Assembly: GCF_035953295.1 (NCBI RefSeq) | Contig: NZ_CP108370.1 | Span: 186,001 to 250,000 of the forward strand | DNA length: 64,000 nt | Reading direction: 5' to 3' | Origin: Streptomyces sp. NBC_01335 | Lineage (GTDB): Bacteria > Actinomycetota > Actinomycetes > Streptomycetales > Streptomycetaceae | Shown here: positions 58,475-64,000 of the stretch, piece after piece | Layout of the letters: the number at the start of each line of letters is the position of its first letter | Numbering within the stretch: position 1 is the first letter of the stretch | The notes under the pieces: model-generated | Database searches by the model: none | What the model was told of the DNA's origin: nothing | Seen by the model: the letters and a program-made list of their open reading frames with translations, nothing else | Translations under genes and position numbers: made by a program

Positions 58475-60717
58475 TGCAGAACCCCGAGACACCCTCGGCA
58501 GCCGGGAGCCCCGCGAGCCCCGTCCCGGACTTCTCCGCCGTCCCCCTGGACGCGGACACTCCCCCGGCTCCCCCGGCCGACCGCTGGCGGGCCGCGGTGA
58601 AGGAGTCGACCGGCAGCTCGGTGGACGACCTGCTGTGGGAGACCCCCGAAGGCATCACGGTCAAGCCGCTGTACACGGAGGCGGATCTGGAGGGCGTCGA
58701 CTTCCTCGACACCTTCCCGGGCATCGCCCCGTACCTGCGCGGCCCCTACCCGACGATGTACGTCAACCAGCCGTGGACGATTCGTCAGTACGCCGGGTTC
58801 TCCACGGCCGAGGAGTCCAACGCCTTCTACCGGCGCAACCTCGCGGCCGGTCAGAAAGGGCTCTCCGTCGCCTTCGACCTGCCCACGCACCGGGGGTACG
58901 ACAGCGACCACCCCCGGGTGACCGGGGACGTCGGCATGGCGGGCGTGGCGATCGACTCGATCCTCGACATGCGCCAGCTCTTCGACGGCATTCCGCTGGA
59001 CCGGATGTCGGTGTCGATGACGATGAACGGCGCGGTGCTGCCCGTGCTGGCGCTGTACATCGTGGCCGCCGAGGAACAGGGCGTGCCGGCGGAGAAGCTG
59101 GCCGGGACGATCCAGAACGACATCCTCAAGGAGTTCATGGTCCGCAACACCTACATCTATCCGCCGGGCCCCTCCATGCGGATCATCTCGGACATCTTCG
59201 CGTACACCTCGCGGAAGATGCCGCGCTACAACTCGATCTCCATCTCCGGTTACCACATCCAGGAGGCCGGGGCCACGGCCGACCTGGAGCTGGCCTACAC
59301 CCTGGCGGACGGGGTGGAGTACCTGCGGGCCGGGCGGGACGCGGGTCTTGACGTGGACGCGTTCGCGCCCCGGCTGTCGTTCTTCTGGGCGATCGGCATG
59401 AACTTCTTCATGGAGATCGCCAAGCTCCGGGCGGCCCGGCTGCTCTGGGCCAAGCTGGTCGGGGAGTTCGAACCGGAGAACCCCAAGTCCCTCTCCTTGC
59501 GCACCCATTCGCAGACCTCCGGCTGGTCGCTGACCGCGCAGGACGTGTTCAACAACGTCACCCGCACCTGCGTGGAGGCGATGGCCGCCACCCAGGGGCA
59601 CACCCAGTCGCTGCACACCAACGCGCTGGACGAGGCGCTCGCGCTGCCCACCGACTTCTCGGCGCGCATCGCCCGCAACACGCAGCTGCTCCTCCAGCAG
59701 GAGTCCGGCACCGGGCGGGTCATCGACCCGTGGGGCGGCAGCGCCTACGTGGAGAAGCTGACGTACGACCTGGCGCGGCGGGCCTGGCAGCACATCGAGG
59801 AGGTCGAGGCGGCCGGCGGCATGGCGAAGGCCATCGACGCGGGCATCCCCAAGCTGAGGATCGAGGAGGCCGCCGCCCGGACCCAGGCACGCATCGACTC
59901 GGGCCGCCAGCCGGTCATCGGCGTCAACAAGTACCGCGTGGAGACCGACGAGAAGATCGACGTCCGCTCGGTCGACAACTCCTCCGTGCGCACCCAGCAG
60001 ATCGAGAAGCTGCGCCGCCTGCGGGCGGAACGGGACGAGACCGCCTGCCAGGACGCGCTGCGCGCGCTGACGGAGGCGGCGGGCCGCGCCCCGGGTCCGG
60101 ACCTGGAGGGCAACCTGCTGGCGCTGGCGGTGGACGCGGCACGCGCCATGGCGACCGTGGGCGAGATCTCGGACGCCCTGGAGAAGGTGTACGGACGCCA
60201 CGCCGGCCAGATCCGTACGATCTCCGGGGTGTACCGCAAAGAGGCAGGAGAGTCCCCGTCGGTGGACCGTACCCGCGCGCTGGTCGAGGCCTTCGAGGAG
60301 GCGGAGGGCCGCCGCCCGCGCATCCTGGTCGCGAAGATGGGCCAGGACGGCCACGACCGCGGCCAGAAGGTGATCGCGTCGGCCTTCGCCGACCTGGGCT
60401 TCGACGTGGACGTCGGCCCGCTGTTCCAGACGCCCGCCGAGGTGGCGCGGCAGGCGGTCGAGGCGGACGTGCACATCGTGGGCGTCTCGTCGCTGGCCGC
60501 CGGTCACCTCACGCTCGTTCCCGCGCTGCGGGAGGAGCTGGCGGCCGAGGGGCGCGAGGACATCATGATCGTGGTGGGCGGGGTGATCCCGCCCCAGGAC
60601 GTCGAGGCCCTGCACGAGGCCGGCGCCGCCTCGGTCTTCCCGCCGGGCACGGTCATCCCGGACGCCGCGTACGACCTGGTGCGGCGGCTCGGTGCCGCAC
60701 TCGGGCACGAGCTGTGA
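58474..60717 (+). CDS. mutB: Methylmalonyl-CoA mutase large (catalytic) subunit
   Basis: A 747-residue catalytic subunit. It has the substrate-binding TIM barrel ([20 protein letters not shown] near residue 90) and the C-terminal cobalamin domain with the DxHxxG motif in [10 protein letters not shown] (about 625), where the His coordinates cobalt. Full length. ATG 58474 overlaps the mutA stop by one base. It forms a heterodimer with MutA. MeaB follows after 12 bases, so the three are one operon. Confidence 0.96.
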   Translation: MQNPETPSAAGSPASPVPDFSAVPLDADTPPAPPADRWRAAVKESTGSSVDDLLWETPEGITVKPLYTEADLEGVDFLDTFPGIAPYLRGPYPTMYVNQPWTIRQYAGFSTAEESNAFYRRNLAAGQKGLSVAFDLPTHRGYDSDHPRVTGDVGMAGVAIDSILDMRQLFDGIPLDRMSVSMTMNGAVLPVLALYIVAAEEQGVPAEKLAGTIQNDILKEFMVRNTYIYPPGPSMRIISDIFAYTSRKMPRYNSISISGYHIQEAGATADLELAYTLADGVEYLRAGRDAGLDVDAFAPRLSFFWAIGMNFFMEIAKLRAARLLWAKLVGEFEPENPKSLSLRTHSQTSGWSLTAQDVFNNVTRTCVEAMAATQGHTQSLHTNALDEALALPTDFSARIARNTQLLLQQESGTGRVIDPWGGSAYVEKLTYDLARRAWQHIEEVEAAGGMAKAIDAGIPKLRIEEAAARTQARIDSGRQPVIGVNKYRVETDEKIDVRSVDNSSVRTQQIEKLRRLRAERDETACQDALRALTEAAGRAPGPDLEGNLLALAVDAARAMATVGEISDALEKVYGRHAGQIRTISGVYRKEAGESPSVDRTRALVEAFEEAEGRRPRILVAKMGQDGHDRGQKVIASAFADLGFDVDVGPLFQTPAEVARQAVEADVHIVGVSSLAAGHLTLVPALREELAAEGREDIMIVVGGVIPPQDVEALHEAGAASVFPPGTVIPDAAYDLVRRLGAALGHEL

Positions 60718-60729
60718 GCCGCTGACCCG

Positions 60730-61728
60730 ATGGCCCCGACGATCGACATCGAGAGTTACGCCAAGGGCGTGCTCGACGGGAAGCGCGCGTTCGTCGCGCG
60801 CGCGATCACCCTCGTCGAGTCCTCCCGCCCCGACCACCGGGTGCTGGCCCAGGAGTTGCTGAGCAGGCTGCTGCCGCACGCGGGCCGGGCCCGGCGGGTC
60901 GGGATCAGCGGGGTGCCCGGGGTCGGCAAGTCGACCTTCATCGACGCGCTCGGCACCCTGCTGACGGGGCTGGGGCACCGGGTCGCGGTGCTCGCGGTGG
61001 ACCCGTCGTCGACCCGTACCGGCGGCTCCATCCTGGGCGACAAGACCCGGATGGAGCGCCTCGCGGTGGACCCGCACGCGTTCGTCCGCCCGTCGCCCTC
61101 GGCGGGCACGCTGGGCGGGGTGGCGAAGGCGACCCGCGAGTCCATGGTGGTGATGGAGGCCGCGGGCTACGACGTGGTGCTGGTGGAGACGGTCGGGGTC
61201 GGCCAGTCGGAGACCGCGGTGGCCCGCATGGTCGACACCTTCCTGCTGCTCACCCTGGCGCGTACGGGTGACCAGCTCCAGGGCATCAAGAAGGGCGTCC
61301 TGGAGCTGGCGGACGTCATCACGGTGAACAAGGCGGACGGCCCGCACGAGCGCGAGGCGCGCTCGGCCGCGCGCGAACTGGCCGGCGCCCTGCGGCTGAT
61401 GCACCCCGCCGACGCCGCCTGGACCCCTCCGGTCCTCACCTGCAGCGCCCGTGAGGCGACGGGCCTGGACACCGTGTGGGAGGGCCTGGAGCAGCACCGC
61501 ACGCTGCTGGACTCGACGGGGCGGCTGGCGGCGAAGCGCAGCGAGCAGCAGGTGGACTGGACGTGGAGCATGGTCCGGGACGAGCTGCTGGAGAGCCTGC
61601 GCTCCCACCCGGACGTACGGGCGCGCGCACCGGAGCTGGAACGGCGGGTCCGCGAGGGCGGGCTGACGGCGACTCTGGCCGCCGAGGAGATCCTCGCGGC
61701 GTTCCGGGGCGGCTCCGGGGGCGGGTGA
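60730..61728 (+). CDS. meaB: Methylmalonyl-CoA mutase-associated GTPase
   Basis: A 332-residue G3E-type P-loop GTPase (MeaB/ArgK family). Walker A is GVPGVGKST (about 62), with VDPSSTRTGGSILGDKTRM, ETVGVGQSE and NKAD for guanine recognition. It protects and reactivates the mutase and guards cofactor loading. Its C-terminal dimerisation arm is present. It lies 12 bases after mutB and is followed by a strong terminator. Confidence 0.95.
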   Translation: MAPTIDIESYAKGVLDGKRAFVARAITLVESSRPDHRVLAQELLSRLLPHAGRARRVGISGVPGVGKSTFIDALGTLLTGLGHRVAVLAVDPSSTRTGGSILGDKTRMERLAVDPHAFVRPSPSAGTLGGVAKATRESMVVMEAAGYDVVLVETVGVGQSETAVARMVDTFLLLTLARTGDQLQGIKKGVLELADVITVNKADGPHEREARSAARELAGALRLMHPADAAWTPPVLTCSAREATGLDTVWEGLEQHRTLLDSTGRLAAKRSEQQVDWTWSMVRDELLESLRSHPDVRARAPELERRVREGGLTATLAAEEILAAFRGGSGGG

Positions 61729-61784
61729 CGGTGGCCGTCGGGGCCCGGACGAGGATCTGACGGACCTGCGGGGGCGCCCGCTTT

Positions 61785-61826
61785 CCGGAGCCGTCGCGCG
61801 GACACGTGCCCGCGCGACGGCTCCGG
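61785..61826 (+). terminator. Strong terminator after meaB
   Basis: A 17-bp perfect stem (61785-61801 with 61810-61826) closes on an 8-base loop, 57 bases after the meaB stop. It is followed by CGTTTCCTTGCCCC. It separates the mut operon from the Rho paralogue. Confidence 0.8.
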
Positions 61827-62208
61827 CGTTTCCTTGCCCCGCGCGCTCCGGGCCCCGTGCGCTCCGGGCCCGCCCGGCGGTCGACCCTGTTCCCTCCGGC
61901 CGCTCGTCGTGGTACTCTCCGAGAAACCACTCGTGTACGTCCCCGTCGGGACGCCGGTGCCGGTTTTCTCTTCACCGCTGTCGCATCTGTCGGTTCACGA
62001 CCCGCGATTCAGCTCTTCCCGAGCAGCACTTCCTCTTTCCTTCCCGCACGCGTCGATCCGGTCCGCCACCTCCGTGGCCCGCGCGCCGCGAGGCGATCCC
62101 CGCTCGTCGGGACACCGGTGCACGTGGTGCACGTCGAGGCGTGTACGTACCGCCTCCCGCCGCCCGCGCCGGGCCCGCGCTCTCTTCCGTCCCCGAAAGG
62201 ACGCTCCC
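61827..62208 (+). other. Leader region of the Rho paralogue gene
   Basis: About 380 bases with no convincing gene; reading frames through it are open but show no family match. It is pyrimidine-rich in places (for example 62010-62050), which is the kind of sequence Rho binds in RNA, so it could hold an autoregulatory leader. No terminator or riboswitch-like structure was recognised. Confidence 0.35.
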
Positions 62209-63348
62209 ATGACCACCACACTCGAACGCCCCGTATCCGCCCAGCACGCCCCCGTCGCCGCCGCCGGTGTCCTCGACACCTCACAGGGCGGGCACGGGCT
62301 GCTGCGCGGTCCGCACGGCCACCCCGCCCCCGGCGACGTCCGCGTCCCACCCGCGCTGATCGGCCGGTACGGGCTGCGCGCGGGCGACTTCGTGACGGGC
62401 GGCTGCGACCGGCCGGGCACGCTCACCGTCGTCGATCGCGTCAACGGGCTGCCCCCGCAAGCCCTTCGCTCACGCCCGCACTTCCACGAGCTGACGCCCT
62501 TGCACCCCCGGGACCGGCTTCGCCTGGAGACCCGTGCGGGCGGGCCCGCACCGCGCCTGGTCGACCTGATCGCGCCGGTCGGCAAGGGGCAGCGCGGTCT
62601 GATCGTCGCCCCGCCGAAGACCGGCAAGACGGTGCTGCTCCAGCAGCTCGCGGCGGCCGTCGCGACGAACCATCCCGAGTGCCATCTCATGGTGGTGCTG
62701 CTCGACGAACGCCCCGAGGAGGTCACGGACATGCGCCGCTCCGTGCGGGGCGACGTACTCGCCTCCACCTTCGACCGCCCGGCGAAGGAGCACATCGCAC
62801 TGGCCAACCTCGCCGTGGAGCGCGGCAAGCGGCTCGTCGAGCAGGGACAGGACGTCGTCATCCTCCTCGATTCGCTCACCCGGCTCTGCCGCGCCCACAA
62901 CAACGCGGCGGGCCCCGGCGGGCGCACGCTGAGCGGCGGCGTCGACGCGGCGGCGCTCCAAGGCCCCAAGAAGCTCTTCGGCGCGGCGCGGCTGACCGAG
63001 GAGGGCGGCTCGCTGACCATCCTGGCGACGGCGCTGGTGGAGACCGGTTCGCGTGCGGACGACTTCTTCTTCGAAGAACTCAAGGGCACCGGCAACATGG
63101 AGCTCCGCCTGGACCGCGCGCTCGCCGACCGCCGTATCTTCCCGGCGGTGGACATCGCCCCCTCCGGCACGCGACGTGAGGAACTGCTGCTATCCGAGGC
63201 GGAGTTGACGGCGGTACGCGGACTGCGGCGCGCCCTGCACGGCCGGGACAGCCGGGCCGCGCTCGAAGCCGTACTGGACAAGGTCCGCCGGACGCCCGAC
63301 AACGCGGCCTTCCTCCGCCAGGTGCACCAGACGGTCCCCGGCGCCTGA
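62209..63348 (+). CDS. rho: Transcription termination factor Rho, short paralogue
   Basis: A 379-residue Rho-type RNA helicase. An N-terminal cold-shock-like RNA-binding domain (about 20-110, GDVRVPPALIGRYGLRAGDF) leads into the RecA-type motor with Walker A PPKTGKTVLL, DERPEEVTDMRR, Walker B VVILLDSLTRLCRAHN and the R-loop region GSRADDFFFEELKGTGNMEL. Actinobacterial housekeeping Rho is much longer, with a large basic insertion; that and the N-terminal helical domain are missing here. So it is probably a second Rho, perhaps with a narrower role. The ATG follows GAAAGGACGCTCCC. Confidence 0.9.
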   Translation: MTTTLERPVSAQHAPVAAAGVLDTSQGGHGLLRGPHGHPAPGDVRVPPALIGRYGLRAGDFVTGGCDRPGTLTVVDRVNGLPPQALRSRPHFHELTPLHPRDRLRLETRAGGPAPRLVDLIAPVGKGQRGLIVAPPKTGKTVLLQQLAAAVATNHPECHLMVVLLDERPEEVTDMRRSVRGDVLASTFDRPAKEHIALANLAVERGKRLVEQGQDVVILLDSLTRLCRAHNNAAGPGGRTLSGGVDAAALQGPKKLFGAARLTEEGGSLTILATALVETGSRADDFFFEELKGTGNMELRLDRALADRRIFPAVDIAPSGTRREELLLSEAELTAVRGLRRALHGRDSRAALEAVLDKVRRTPDNAAFLRQVHQTVPGA

Positions 63349-63447
63349 ACACGGCCCGGCGCACGCCCGCTCGACGGGCCCACCCGGGCCTGCGGCTGGA
63401 CGGGCTGGAGCACGGGCCTGGATGCCGCCGCCGGATAAAACGGCCAC

Positions 63448-63478
63448 TTGACCTCAAGTTCGATCGAGGTTCTACGCT
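63448..63478 (+). promoter_or_regulatory. MerR-type promoter upstream of the MarR gene
   Basis: A -35 hexamer TTGACC (63448-63453) and a -10 hexamer TACGCT (63473-63478) are separated by 19 bases, the long spacer that MerR-family activators correct by twisting DNA. The spacer carries ACCTC (63451-63455) and GAGGT (63466-63470) as inverted arms. No MerR gene is in the window. Confidence 0.65.
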
Positions 63479-63520
63479 CCATCCCACCTGGCACATCACC
63501 CGGACAGGGAGGGCAGATCG

Positions 63521-63976
63521 ATGGAGTACTCGCACGGCGACGCCGAACTGGTCGAGCAGCCGATCGGCTACTGGAGCTGGGCCGCTCACAAAGCAGTGGT
63601 CACGAACATCCGCGCGGGGCTTGCGAAGTTCGGTGTCACCCAGCCTCAGTGGTGGGTTCTGAACCAGGTCGCCGCCGACGAGAACGGCCGGACCCGCGCG
63701 CAGGTGACGACCGTCCTGCAGGGCTACTTGGACGTGGGAGCCTCACTCGCGAACGAGATCGACGCCCTCCTCGGCCTTCACCTGCTCACGCTCGACGGTG
63801 AGGACCGCCTTCGGCTGACCTCTGAGGGAGACACGGTCCTTCGCCGGTGCGCCCAGCGCCAGACGGCGATGCGGAAGCAGGCCCACGACGGCATTACCGA
63901 TGAGGAGTACCTGGTCACCCTCAAGGTGCTGCAGCGGATGATCCACAACGTCGGAGGCGAGGCGTGGCACCACTGA
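63521..63976 (+). CDS. MarR-family regulator
   Basis: A 151-residue protein with the MarR winged-helix pattern: an N-terminal dimerisation helix, FGVTQPQWWVLNQVAADENG, a recognition helix near 60-75, and the wing LLTLDGEDRLRLTSEG, ending in dimerisation helices. It probably represses a nearby operon beyond the window. The ATG follows GGGAGGGCAG. Its own promoter looks MerR-controlled. Confidence 0.88.
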   Translation: MEYSHGDAELVEQPIGYWSWAAHKAVVTNIRAGLAKFGVTQPQWWVLNQVAADENGRTRAQVTTVLQGYLDVGASLANEIDALLGLHLLTLDGEDRLRLTSEGDTVLRRCAQRQTAMRKQAHDGITDEEYLVTLKVLQRMIHNVGGEAWHH

Positions 63977-64000
63977 GGGCCGGTTCGCGACCGCTGTGCG

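Overview
The window is very GC-rich, uses GTG and ATG starts with purine-rich ribosome sites, packs genes into overlapping operons (repeated ATGA/GTGA junctions), carries a few rare TTA leucine codons, and encodes modular NRPS/PKS proteins together with MutA/MutB/MeaB. This fits a Streptomyces or close relative, probably a chromosomal segment with two adjacent specialised-metabolism regions. No tRNA, rRNA or CRISPR array was seen.

Region 1 (about 0.4-17.1 kb) looks like a specialised C5 (tetrapyrrole-precursor) locus. A minus-strand operon runs from a maleate isomerase/arylmalonate decarboxylase-like enzyme through an FAD monooxygenase, an Asp/Glu racemase-superfamily protein, HemB, HemA and an ADP-forming acyl-CoA synthetase to HemL. 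A separate plus-strand glutamyl-tRNA synthetase paralogue lies at the other end. Together GltX, HemA, HemL and HemB can take glutamate to 5-aminolevulinate and porphobilinogen. The genes for the next haem steps (hemC, hemD) are absent and tailoring enzymes sit in their place, so I infer a small-molecule pathway that draws on ALA or porphobilinogen. A Pro-1 tautomerase, a regulator fusing a YCII-like domain to a LuxR helix-turn-helix, a LysR regulator, an ArsR-like regulator, EamA and MFS exporters and an F420-type luciferase-like oxidoreductase accompany it.

Region 2 (17.1-19.2 kb) holds a degraded IS1380-like transposase remnant, an aldo/keto reductase and a GNAT acetyltransferase. It separates the two clusters.

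Region 3 (19.2-50.3 kb) is a hybrid NRPS-PKS cluster in three transcription units. One minus-strand unit encodes a small acidic protein, a DXS-like thiamine-diphosphate enzyme, a FAAL-ACP-C-A-PCP starter protein and a KS-AT-KR-ACP PKS. A second minus-strand unit encodes a natural-product luciferase-like monooxygenase, PCP-C, A-PCP-C, a penicillin-acylase-type amidase, a broken F420 oxidoreductase gene, an SDR, two ABC exporters, C-PCP and an acetylglutamate-kinase-like enzyme. A divergent plus-strand pair encodes a free C domain and a type II thioesterase. There are five C domains for only two amino-acid A domains, so the assembly logic is not colinear. I do not recognise the product.

Region 4 (50.4-64 kb) is ordinary chromosome: a DUF1992 protein, two coupled hypothetical proteins, a broken dienelactone hydrolase gene, an NmrA/LysR divergent pair, a tyrosine phosphatase, mutA-mutB-meaB, a short Rho paralogue behind a strong terminator, and a MarR regulator behind a MerR-type promoter.

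TTA codons occur in six genes, all in regions 1 and 3 (YCII-LuxR, LysR, MFS, GltX, NRPS-associated LLM, DXS), which suggests bldA-linked developmental control of both clusters.
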